The notes below the pieces were generated by a model. The model was not told the origin of the DNA, searched no databases, and saw only the letters and a list, made by a program, of their open reading frames with translations. From Chloroflexota bacterium (lineage in GTDB: Bacteria; Chloroflexota; Dormibacteria; Dormibacterales; Dormibacteraceae), in the NCBI GenBank assembly GCA_005883575.1, contig VBFH01000024.1, forward strand, positions 1 through 64,000: 64,000 nt of DNA. The letters are read 5' to 3'. Numbering within the stretch: the stretch's first letter is position 1; every line of letters begins with the position of its first letter. This document shows, piece by piece, positions 1 through 7,075 of the stretch. The position numbers were made by a program, and so were the translations under genes.

Positions 1-28
1 GCCGTCGCAGGGATGAGCGCCCGATTCG

Positions 29-367
29 CTACGTCGCGGTCGGTCGGTAGACGACCTCGACCCCGTCTTCCGGACCGACGATGGCGTACGCGACCATGCC
101 GATGATGCCCAGGCCGATCAAGTGCAGCACCAGCACCGCGGCAAACCATCCCCACGAACGCAGCCGCCCGAGCTTGATGAGCGCGCCGATCCACATCACC
201 AGCGCCACCAATCCCGCCACGAACATCACCAAGTAGGTCAGGAGGACGCCCGGTGGCGGCGATGTGCTGGCCGGAGCCTGGCGCGATAGCACGATCATCG
301 CGATGAAAGCGACCAACCAGACCGCCCACGCGCCGATGTACCAACGGGTCGTAATCCGCTTGCTCAT
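29..367 (-). CDS. Small three-helix membrane protein, unknown function
   Basis: A 112-residue protein with three hydrophobic segments at about residues 9-27, 41-63 and 72-94, and short charged linkers, so it should be an integral membrane protein without a large soluble domain. I recognise no family. An AGGAGG-type Shine-Dalgarno sequence lies about 6 nt upstream of the ATG, which supports the start. The next feature upstream is the tRNA-Trp gene, read in the same direction about 85 bp away. Confidence 0.6.
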   Translation of the reverse strand: MSKRITTRWYIGAWAVWLVAFIAMIVLSRQAPASTSPPPGVLLTYLVMFVAGLVALVMWIGALIKLGRLRSWGWFAAVLVLHLIGLGIIGMVAYAIVGPEDGVEVVYRPTAT

Positions 368-452
368 CGCGCGCCTCCTGGACCCACCAAGCCCGATTCC
401 TCTACTTGGTGAACGAGACCACGCACGGCGCTACTCGCCAGGCTCAGAAAAT

Positions 453-530
453 TGGCAGGGGCGGAAGGATTCGAACCCTCGGCCCTCGGTTTTGGAGACC
501 GATGCTCTGACCAGACTGAGCTACGCCCCT
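453..530 (-). tRNA. tRNA-Trp (CCA anticodon)
   Basis: The minus strand folds into a full cloverleaf: acceptor arms AGGGGCG and CGCCCCT, D arm GCTC/GAGC, anticodon arm TCGGT/ACCGA with loop CTCCAAA (anticodon CCA, reading UGG), and T arm with loop TTCGAAT. Discriminator G and an encoded CCA tail follow the acceptor stem. The 78-nt length includes the CCA. It stands alone, not beside secE-nusG where tRNA-Trp often sits. Confidence 0.97.
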
Positions 531-543
531 ATGCGCCTACGGA

Positions 544-549
544 ATTCTA
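544..549 (-). promoter_or_regulatory. -10 box of tRNA-Trp
   Basis: TAGAAT on the minus strand ends 13 nt before the first tRNA base, which would start transcription about 6 nt upstream of the mature 5' end. No convincing -35 box was found. Confidence 0.5.
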
Positions 550-571
550 CCCACCCCCTCAAGACCCCCGT

Positions 572-577
572 TAGCAT
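572..577 (+). promoter_or_regulatory. -10 box giving a leaderless start at 584
   Basis: TAGCAT ends 6 nt before the GTG at 584, so transcription would begin at the start codon itself. No Shine-Dalgarno sequence is present. This spacing recurs at other genes of the window. Confidence 0.5.
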
Positions 578-583
578 CGATCC

Positions 584-1252
584 GTGGCGGTGTTTCTCGC
601 CAACGTCGGAGTGAACGCGAGCCACGCGGCGCGTTCGCCTCTCTTCGATGACGGCACTTTCGAGCTCCTTCCGATCCCCGAGCCGCGACCGTGGCGGCGA
701 CCAATGCTCCGCCTCCGCGACCTCCCCCGTCTTCATATCCACGCACCGCGATCCTGGCGCGACATCGCGGTGCATCTCGATCCCGACCTGACTTCAGCGA
801 CACCGACTTACGGCGACAACTGCCGGCGCGCCGGCCGGGCCTTCAGCCTTCGCCGCGCCCAGGCCGGTGACCTGATCGTCTTTCTCGCCCGCCTCCAGCC
901 GCACAACCGCCCGGCCGGCTTCCACCTCGTCGGCTGCCTCGAGGTGAAGGACGCCTTGCAGGACGTCGTCCGCGATCCAGGCCCAGGATGGTGGGACGCC
1001 AACGCCCACGTCCGCCGGGCACGCGCAACCACTAGGTGGGACGCGTTCTGGGTCTTCAAAGGCGGTCGCGCGACGCATCTGTTCGACCACGCGGTGCCGT
1101 TCACCAGGCGTGAAACAGAGATCACGTTCGGCACGATCACGCGCTGGCCGGCCCATCGAACCGAGCTCCAGACCATCGGTTCCTACACACGCGCGGTCAG
1201 GCGGCTCGATGGCGCCGGAGAGGAATGGCTGCGGACGATCTCCCTGTCCTGA
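584..1252 (+). CDS. Nmad3-like protein (nucleotide-modification-associated fold), tentative
   Basis: 222 residues. The N-terminus has GVN followed by SPLFDDG and LPIPEP; then come HLDPDL (about 66-71), a TYGDN-like segment, and GDLIVFLARL (about 96-105). From memory this order of motifs matches the Nmad3 domain found in phage and bacterial loci for modified DNA bases; no search was possible. The C-terminal third has conserved-looking Trp and His but no catalytic motif I can name. It overlaps the next gene, a phosphatase, by 28 nt, so the two are probably translated together. The alternative is an unnamed DUF of the same fold. Confidence 0.6.
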   Translation: MAVFLANVGVNASHAARSPLFDDGTFELLPIPEPRPWRRPMLRLRDLPRLHIHAPRSWRDIAVHLDPDLTSATPTYGDNCRRAGRAFSLRRAQAGDLIVFLARLQPHNRPAGFHLVGCLEVKDALQDVVRDPGPGWWDANAHVRRARATTRWDAFWVFKGGRATHLFDHAVPFTRRETEITFGTITRWPAHRTELQTIGSYTRAVRRLDGAGEEWLRTISLS

Positions 1253-1932
1253 TCGTCGGCGACGTCCACGGCGACATCGAGCGCCTTTTCGCAGCCCTCC
1301 AACCGTACCCGGCCGAGGAATGGCAAACCCTGTTCCTTGGCGACCTGGTCGACTACGGCCTGTTCGGGGTCGGCGCCATGCGATTCGCGCGCGACCGGGC
1401 AAACACGGAGGTGCTTCTCGGCAACCACGAGGTGGCGATGCTGTGGGCCCTACGCGACGCGACCCGGATCGGCTTTTGGATCAGCATCGGGGGCCAGCGC
1501 CACGACCTGGACGAGCTGCGCCGGGATGAGCCCTTACAGCGGTGGATGCGCGAACGACCCGCCTTGATCAGCCTGCCTGACGGCACGCTCGTCCAGCACT
1601 GCGGCAATGACGCGTATCTGAACCTCGGGTCGAGCGTGCGGTCCATCAACGAACGGGTTCGCGATCTCCAGCAAACGGGAGGCGAAGCCCTGCTGTGGGA
1701 TCTCCTGAGCAGCCCCAACGTCTTCGAGGCTCAACCGGCCCGGCTCGACCGCTGGCTCAAGCTGACGGGCAGCCGTCGAGTCGTCTTCGGCCACAAGCCC
1801 CACCGAGGATCGAGGCCGATGACCTACCACGACGGCAAAGCGATCAACTTCGACGGCGGCCTCTCGCGTTCGCACCGCCTCTACCCGCGCGGCGCGCCGG
1901 TCGCAGCCAGCGTGGCGCCGCTGCCGGCTTAA
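1225..1932 (+). CDS. PPP-type metallophosphoesterase
   Basis: 235 residues with the two-metal phosphoesterase signatures in order: GDVHGD (12-17), GDLVDYG (about 39-45), GNHE (about 66-69), QHCGND (about 123) and GHKPH near 189. The normal PPP motif is GDxVDRG; Tyr replaces Arg here, and QHCGN replaces the usual VHGG, so this is a divergent member. The substrate could be phosphoprotein, dinucleoside polyphosphate or a nucleotide. It follows the Nmad3-like gene with a 28-nt overlap and shares a TTAA stop palindrome with the convergent Ogt-Ada gene. Confidence 0.85.
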   Translation: MAADDLPVLIVGDVHGDIERLFAALQPYPAEEWQTLFLGDLVDYGLFGVGAMRFARDRANTEVLLGNHEVAMLWALRDATRIGFWISIGGQRHDLDELRRDEPLQRWMRERPALISLPDGTLVQHCGNDAYLNLGSSVRSINERVRDLQQTGGEALLWDLLSSPNVFEAQPARLDRWLKLTGSRRVVFGHKPHRGSRPMTYHDGKAINFDGGLSRSHRLYPRGAPVAASVAPLPA

Positions 1933-2696
1933 GCGACCGCGGGCCGGCAGTCTTTGCAGGGGCGGTAGCCGGCCGCCCGCGCCTCTGCCTCGTCGTGGAA
2001 GAAGACGAAGTTCTCCTCACGAGCGTGGCGGCCGTGGTAGCACGTCGGGAAGCAGAAGATCTTGGTGCTCTTGACGCCCTCGTAGCGCAGACCCGACCGG
2101 GCCAGCGTCTCCAGGCGCTTGAGCTGCACGCCCTCGAGCGTGAGGATGTTGCGCTTCGCCTCCGGACCTCCGCCTCCGTAGTTGCCGATTACGCCGTCCG
2201 AGCGGACCACGCGGTGGCACGGGATGAAGTACGGGATCGGATTGTTGGCCAGCGCGGTGCCGACCGCGCGCACTGCCGCCGGATGGCCGATCTCGCGCGC
2301 GATCCAGCCGTAGGGCCGCACCTGACCGCGCGGGATCTCGAGCGTCTTCTGCAGCACCGCCTGCGAGAACGGCGTCAGGCCGCGCAGGTCGAACTGCAGA
2401 CGGCGCTTGCCGCGCAGCTGATCCTCGATCTTCGCCGCCACTGCAGCCGGGGCTTCGACCCTCAGCAGCTCCCGCCCGACGTCCTTGCGAAACCATTCCT
2501 CGAACTCAGCCGCCGACTTGCTTCGCATCGCGGCCGAGACTCCGAGCCGGTTCCAGGCCACGTACACAGGTCCGAGCACGGTCTCGAACACCGCGTACGA
2601 ATCCGCCATCCCGGCCTGAGCCAGCACCCGCTCGGCAAATCCCGCCGGCGCCTTCACGTCGCCCAGCCGCTTCAGATCAATCATCACCGTCGCCAT
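1929..2696 (-). CDS. Methylated-DNA methyltransferase fused to a C-terminal Ada zinc domain
   Basis: 255 residues. Residues about 35-190 form an O6-alkylguanine-DNA methyltransferase with acceptor motif PCHRV (Cys160) and downstream GNYGGG. Residues about 203-253 match the Ada phosphotriester-repair domain, with zinc cysteines 215, 219, 247 and 250 (CFPTC and CKDC). In E. coli Ada the zinc domain is N-terminal and followed by an AraC-type helix-turn-helix; here the order is reversed and no AraC domain is seen. The first 30 residues are like neither domain. It overlaps the ECF sigma gene upstream by 20 nt, so an alkylation-linked regulon is plausible (inference). Confidence 0.9.
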   Translation of the reverse strand: MATVMIDLKRLGDVKAPAGFAERVLAQAGMADSYAVFETVLGPVYVAWNRLGVSAAMRSKSAAEFEEWFRKDVGRELLRVEAPAAVAAKIEDQLRGKRRLQFDLRGLTPFSQAVLQKTLEIPRGQVRPYGWIAREIGHPAAVRAVGTALANNPIPYFIPCHRVVRSDGVIGNYGGGGPEAKRNILTLEGVQLKRLETLARSGLRYEGVKSTKIFCFPTCYHGRHAREENFVFFHDEAEARAAGYRPCKDCRPAVA

Positions 2697-3192
2697 GGTT
2701 ATCTCCTCTGAGCATTTTCAGCGCCCGATGCACGTTGGCCTTGACCGTGCCCACCGGTTGACCGAGCGCATCCGCGACCTCCGCGTACGAAAGCTCCTGC
2801 ACGTGGCGAAGCACGACCGCCTCGCGATAGCGGGCCGGAAGGCAGGCCACGCGTGCGGCGAGCTCGTCGATCTCCGCCCGCCGCATCACGTCCTCCTCCG
2901 GTCCGGAACCGCGGTCGGGTTCGCTGCCGTTCAGCTCCACCAGTCGCGGCCGCACGCCGCGCACCCGGTTGCGCACGACGTTGACCGCGATTCGGTGCAG
3001 CCAGGCCTTCTGCTTCAGGTCACGAACCCGGTCCGGCGGATATGCCGTGAGCGCGCGATAGGCACGAAGGAACGTGTCCTGTGCCACCTCTTCCGCGTCG
3101 TGGCGGTTGCCCGTCAGCGCGAGACCGAGCGCGTAGATCCGGTCCTGGTGATCCCGAACCAGGCGCTCGAAGACACGTTCCGTACCTTCCAT
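2677..3192 (-). CDS. ECF RNA polymerase sigma factor
   Basis: 171 residues with sigma region 2 (about 8-75, including DAEEVAQDTFLRAYR) and region 4 (about 118-165, LPARYREAVVLRH and PVGTVKANVHRA). It binds core RNA polymerase and redirects it to its own promoters. An AGGAGGG Shine-Dalgarno precedes the ATG. Its partner gene, with a 20-nt overlap, is the Ogt-Ada fusion rather than a membrane anti-sigma factor. It is divergent from a second ECF gene 85 bp away. Confidence 0.93.
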   Translation of the reverse strand: MEGTERVFERLVRDHQDRIYALGLALTGNRHDAEEVAQDTFLRAYRALTAYPPDRVRDLKQKAWLHRIAVNVVRNRVRGVRPRLVELNGSEPDRGSGPEEDVMRRAEIDELAARVACLPARYREAVVLRHVQELSYAEVADALGQPVGTVKANVHRALKMLRGDNHGDGDD

Positions 3193-3277
3193 CGCCCTCC
3201 TAAACCCACCTCACAGCCGTCTGGTTGCAAACAGACCGGAACCATGATGCGACGCAAGGTGTAGATGATGCGTTCCG

Positions 3278-3841
3278 ATGGAGGGCCGGCCAGCGGACGA
3301 TTCCGAGCTGATCGCTCGCGCCCAGCGCGGCGATTCGGCCGCCTACGAGGAGATCGTGCAGCGATACCAGCAGATCGCGTTCCGCACCGCCTACGTCATC
3401 ACCGGCTCGGCCGCGGATGCTGAGGACGCTGCGCAGGAGGGGTTCGTCAAGGCCTACCGGGCGCTGGATCGCTTCCGGGCCGGCGCCCAGCTTCGGCCCT
3501 GGCTGCTGCGCATCATCGCCAATGAGGCCCGCAACCGGCTTCGCTCGGCGGGCAGGCGGCACCGCCTCGAGCTTCGCCTGACCGAAGGCTTCCGCCCGGG
3601 GGATGCGGCCCAATCCCCCGAGGCGGTTGCCGTGGCGAGTGACGAGCGTAGGCGGTTGCTCGCGATGGTCAGCACTTTGAGCGAGGAGGACCGCCTCGTG
3701 ATCGCGAGCCGCTACTTCCTGCAGCTCAGCGGCGAAGAGACCGCCTCGGCCCTTGGCATCCCGGAGGGCACGGTCAAATCCCGGCTTTCGCGAGCCCTGG
3801 CGAGGCTGAAGACGCGGGTCGAGGAGGCAGCAAGTGCCTGA
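3278..3841 (+). CDS. ECF RNA polymerase sigma factor
   Basis: 187 residues: region 2 at about 15-85 (DAEDAAQEGFVKAYRAL) and region 4 at about 130-180 (LSEEDRLVIASRYF, PEGTVKSRLSRALARL). It overlaps the next gene, a single-pass membrane protein of anti-sigma architecture, by 8 nt, the usual sigma/anti-sigma arrangement. GGAACC at 3238-3243 in the divergent upstream region resembles an ECF -35 element and could be an autoregulatory site, but no good -10 is visible. Confidence 0.94.
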   Translation: MEGRPADDSELIARAQRGDSAAYEEIVQRYQQIAFRTAYVITGSAADAEDAAQEGFVKAYRALDRFRAGAQLRPWLLRIIANEARNRLRSAGRRHRLELRLTEGFRPGDAAQSPEAVAVASDERRRLLAMVSTLSEEDRLVIASRYFLQLSGEETASALGIPEGTVKSRLSRALARLKTRVEEAASA

Positions 3842-4631
3842 CCTCGAAGAACAGCTCACCTCTCTGGCGGCCACGATCGACTGGCCGCCGACGCCGGATT
3901 TGAGGAGAGCACTTCACCTCCCTACTCGTGGGGAGGTGTCGGGCGAATCCCGACGGAGGGGGCGATCCCTGTGGCAAACCCGCTGGGCACTGGCAGCCGC
4001 CGCCGCTCTTCTGATCGTCGCCACCCTCCTGGTTTACACCCCCACCCGCGACGCCATCGCCGGCTGGCTGAACCTGCACACCACGTTCCAGCGCACCCAG
4101 AGCCCACCGCCGTCCCCTTCCCCGCTGCCGTCCGGACCTCTGGGCCAACGCCTGAGCCTCGGCACCCAAACCACGCTCGACGGCGCACAGAGCCAGGTGG
4201 CTTGGAAGATCAAGGTTCCGTCTTCCCTCGGCCCGCCCGACGAGGTCTACCTCAAGCTGCCGCCGTCCGGGCCTTCGGGCGACGAGGTGACCCTCGTGTA
4301 CGCCCAGCGCTCCGACATTCCCGCGTCGAGTGAGACGGGGATCTCGGTCCTGGTCACCGAGGCGCAAGGCAGGGTGAACGAGCAGTTCTTCCAGAAGACG
4401 CTCGGCCCCGATGTGACGATCGAACCGGTCTCGGTCGGCGTTCATTCGGGTTACTGGATCGCGGGCAAACCGCATCAGTTTGCGTTCGCGGACGCCAACG
4501 GAAATCCGTTCTTCGACACCCTGCGCCTGGCCACCAACACGCTGATCTTCGACGACGCCGGGACGATCGTAAGGATCGAGGGCGACATGACCAAGGACCA
4601 GGCCCTGCACATCGCGACCTCGCTCGGCTGA
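3834..4631 (+). CDS. Anti-sigma-like single-pass membrane protein
   Basis: 265 residues from a GTG that overlaps the sigma gene by 8 nt. Cytoplasmic residues 1-50 are short, a transmembrane helix spans about 51-69, and an outer domain of roughly 190 residues follows after a Pro/Ser linker (about 85-100). There is no HxxxCxxC zinc motif, so sigma binding is inferred from position only. Residues 28-43 are encoded by a hairpin-forming repeat (3915-3962) inserted in frame just before the membrane helix. The outer domain may sense an extracellular signal; I do not recognise it. Confidence 0.75.
   Translation: MPDLEEQLTSLAATIDWPPTPDLRRALHLPTRGEVSGESRRRGRSLWQTRWALAAAAALLIVATLLVYTPTRDAIAGWLNLHTTFQRTQSPPPSPSPLPSGPLGQRLSLGTQTTLDGAQSQVAWKIKVPSSLGPPDEVYLKLPPSGPSGDEVTLVYAQRSDIPASSETGISVLVTEAQGRVNEQFFQKTLGPDVTIEPVSVGVHSGYWIAGKPHQFAFADANGNPFFDTLRLATNTLIFDDAGTIVRIEGDMTKDQALHIATSLG
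3915..3962 (+). repeat. Two-hairpin repeat inside the anti-sigma-like gene
   Basis: CACCTCCC and GGGAGGTG (3915-3922 and 3931-3938) pair perfectly around an 8-nt loop, followed directly by TCGGG-CGAAT-CCCGA (3939-3953) and a G-rich tail. The form hairpin, TCGGnGAAnCCGA, GGAGGGGG looks like dispersed palindromic repeats found between genes in other bacteria. Here it is in frame and adds about 16 residues. Confidence 0.6.
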
Positions 4632-4678
4632 GCGAACCGACTGCGCCGTGGCGGTGTATGGGAGGCGAGGTGAAGAGC

Positions 4679-5902
4679 ATGCGAGCAGTGGGATCCATGA
4701 TCTGCTTGGCCGTCTTCGTCGCCGGTTGCGCCGCAGCCCAGCAAGGTCCGCGATCCGGCAATGGCGACAAGCTCTACGAGGCCGTATCGGCCGGTGACTC
4801 GCCGATGCTGGCGGTCATCGACTCCCGCTCACACTCGGCCGACCGTAGGCTCAGCCTCGGCGCTCCGTCGGCGGACTGGAAGCACGTCTATACGATCGTG
4901 GCTACGTCTCTGGTCGACACTGATCCGACGACCGGCGCGACCCAGAAGACAATCCAGCTCCACGGCACCTACCAGCTCCCTCGAGCGACCGCCAACGGAG
5001 TGCCCGGCGGCCTTTCACCGAACGGGCGATGGCTCGTGGTCGAGAGGTTCGATGAGTCCGCCGGCCAGATGCCGAAGGCAAGCCACATGATTCTGATCGA
5101 CACCCTCACGTACTCCGTCCGGCGGCAGGTCGACCTGTCCGGTTACTTCCAGTTCGACGCGGTGAGCGATAGCGGCGACAACCTCTACCTGATCCAGCAT
5201 GTGACTGGCAGGGAGTACTACGTCCGCCTCTACGACGTGCCCTCGGGCTTGCTGACCGACAACATCGTCGTCGACAAGAGCGACGGAACGCAGGCCATGG
5301 CCGGTCTTCGGCTCTCCGGAGTCGCGACACCGGACGGGCAGTGGTTGTTCAGCATGTACGTGCGCGAGCACGAAGCGCCGTTCATCCACGCCTTGAGCCT
5401 GGTTGGTCCGTTCGCCTTCTGTCTCGACCTGCCCGGCGGCGGTTACGCTGACGATCCGGGCGAGATGCAGTGGTCGCTGGCGATGAAGCCTGACGGGTCG
5501 GTTCTCTACGCGACCAACCCGGTGACCGGTGTTGTGGCCGTCATCAGCACGGGTGCGAACGGCGCGCCGGACATCAACCGCACCGGGCGAATCGATAAAT
5601 CGGGCCGCGCCGGTGGCACGACCCAGAGCGTCAACGCCGCGGTTGTGAGCGGGAATGACGTGGTGGTCGGCGGCCCCGCGGGGGTGGCGTGGATCGACGC
5701 GTCCAGCCTCAAGGTTCGAAGCCGCACACTCGACGGATGGCACATCGCGAGCGTCGGCCTCAGCCCGGACGGGCATACCCTTTACGCGGTCAGCGATGCA
5801 GGCCGAATCGCCGAGATCGCGACTGGCTCAGCCGCGGTGGTGGGGATCTTCGACCCGCTGGCCGGCAAGCCGATGGCCCTCATGCGGGTGGCGGCTGCTT
5901 AG
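4679..5902 (+). CDS. Beta-propeller lipoprotein
   Basis: The start at 4679 has GAGGTGA about 7 nt upstream and gives a clean lipoprotein signal with lipobox VAGC (Cys17); an in-frame ATG at 4658 would put seven extra residues before the signal. The roughly 390-residue mature part holds repeats of the type LSPNGRWLVV, PDGQWLFS, PDGSVLYATN and LSPDGHTLYAVS, as in YVTN/WD40-like propellers. It is probably anchored outside the membrane, binding a ligand or sensing with the ECF operon just upstream. Ligand unknown. Confidence 0.8.
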   Translation: MRAVGSMICLAVFVAGCAAAQQGPRSGNGDKLYEAVSAGDSPMLAVIDSRSHSADRRLSLGAPSADWKHVYTIVATSLVDTDPTTGATQKTIQLHGTYQLPRATANGVPGGLSPNGRWLVVERFDESAGQMPKASHMILIDTLTYSVRRQVDLSGYFQFDAVSDSGDNLYLIQHVTGREYYVRLYDVPSGLLTDNIVVDKSDGTQAMAGLRLSGVATPDGQWLFSMYVREHEAPFIHALSLVGPFAFCLDLPGGGYADDPGEMQWSLAMKPDGSVLYATNPVTGVVAVISTGANGAPDINRTGRIDKSGRAGGTTQSVNAAVVSGNDVVVGGPAGVAWIDASSLKVRSRTLDGWHIASVGLSPDGHTLYAVSDAGRIAEIATGSAAVVGIFDPLAGKPMALMRVAAA

Positions 5903-6059
5903 AAGGATCGGTCTCGTAGCCGCGACAGCGGATCACCGGCAGGCGCGGGTAGAGGGGAAAGGACGGGTCCGTCCGTGATCGCTCGCACATCCAGAAGACG
6001 CTCCGCGCGCCCTTGACCGTCCGCGAGTGCTTGCACGTCGCGCAGAGCCCGACCTCCAT
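5880..6059 (-). CDS. Small Cys-motif protein, unknown function
   Basis: A 59-residue protein: LCATCKHSR (5-13), CERSRTDPSFP (25-35), LYPRLPVIRCRGYE (36-49). The CxxC near the N-terminus and two later cysteines (25 and 45) could bind one zinc ion. The DPxFPxYPxLPVxxCxGYE signature matches a small uncharacterised protein family I remember from high-GC bacteria. An in-frame TGA lies just upstream of the only ATG (6059), which fixes the start. Its 3' end overlaps the convergent propeller gene by 23 bp. Confidence 0.8.
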   Translation of the reverse strand: MEVGLCATCKHSRTVKGARSVFWMCERSRTDPSFPLYPRLPVIRCRGYETDPSKQPPPA

Positions 6060-6169
6060 GGCCCCAAATCATGTAGCCCCTCGTCCGCCGCCGTCGCAGC
6101 ATGACCCAGGTGATCGTCATGACGGGATATACGTTGGCCGGGCAGTGTCAGATCAATGCGGCGGGAACG

Positions 6170-7036
6170 TCAGGTTTTGGTAAGGCTGGGAATGGAACTC
6201 AGCGCTTTGACCAGCCGCTCGAGCGAGCTCGCGATCCCGTACTTCTGGCCGAGCTGATCCACCGCCTGCGGATCCTCCGGGTAGCGGTCGCGGCGTCCCC
6301 TGGGCACCTTGATCGCAAGGTCGCGCACGGGCGGCACCACCCGCAGCGCCTTCTCCAGGTACTCCGCGTTCGCGTTTCGGAACACGCCCGCCTCGAGCAT
6401 CGCCCCGACTGACCCGTAACGCGTGACCAGCTCAGCCGCCTTCTTGTCGCCCACGCCCGCGATCCCGGGCAAACCGTCCGAAGGGTCACCGCGCAGGATC
6501 GCGTAGTCGGCATACGCGCGGCCGGGGATCGAGTAACGGCGCGCCACCTCCGCCTCGTCGACGAACGCGATACCGCCCTTCTGTGGATAGAGCACGACGA
6601 TCTCGGTGCCGCGAACCTGGCTGAAGAGGTCGCGGTCGCCGCTTGCGATCTCGATCGGCGTCTTCACCTTCGCCGCCAGCGTGGCGACGATGTCCTCCGC
6701 CTCGTAGCCCTCGAGCCCGACGACGTCGACGCCGACCTCGGCAAGCGATGCCAGGATGATCGGCACCTGCGGGATCAGCGCGGGCGGGATCGGCTCGGCT
6801 GTGCGGTGTTCCTTGTATCCGGGAATCAGCTCGACACGCCAGTCCGGGCGCCAGTCTTCGTCGGTGGTAAAGGCCAGGTGCCGGGGCTTGCGGTCGGTCA
6901 CGTACCGCGCCAGCGTGTCGAGCGTGCCGCGCACAGCGTTGACGAGGACGCCGCCAGGGCCGCGCATCGTCTGCGGAATTGCGTAGAAAGCTCGAAAGAA
7001 CATGCTCGAGCCGTCGACAAGAAGCCACTCAGGCAA
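6170..7036 (-). CDS. 5'-3' exonuclease / flap endonuclease of the PolA N-terminal type
   Basis: About 288 residues from TTG 7036, directly before PEWLLVDGSSMFFRAFY; longer readings only run through the divergent gene. Metal-site motifs typical of the family: LVDGSS, GYEAEDIVATLA, ASGDRDLFSQV, and a helix-hairpin-helix segment GDPSDGLPGIAGVGDKKAAE. The length matches a stand-alone 5' nuclease without a polymerase domain, which should remove RNA primers or flaps during replication and repair. The divergent lipoprotein gene starts 40 bp away. Confidence 0.9.
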   Translation of the reverse strand: MPEWLLVDGSSMFFRAFYAIPQTMRGPGGVLVNAVRGTLDTLARYVTDRKPRHLAFTTDEDWRPDWRVELIPGYKEHRTAEPIPPALIPQVPIILASLAEVGVDVVGLEGYEAEDIVATLAAKVKTPIEIASGDRDLFSQVRGTEIVVLYPQKGGIAFVDEAEVARRYSIPGRAYADYAILRGDPSDGLPGIAGVGDKKAAELVTRYGSVGAMLEAGVFRNANAEYLEKALRVVPPVRDLAIKVPRGRRDRYPEDPQAVDQLGQKYGIASSLERLVKALSSIPSLTKT

Positions 7037-7075
7037 GGCCGAAATATCGTAGCCGGGGTCTAAGATCGCGGCGGA

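Noticed and set aside
1695-2711. 338-codon plus-strand frame opposite Ogt-Ada
   Set aside because: Antisense to a strongly supported gene; no domain, composition typical of shadow frames.
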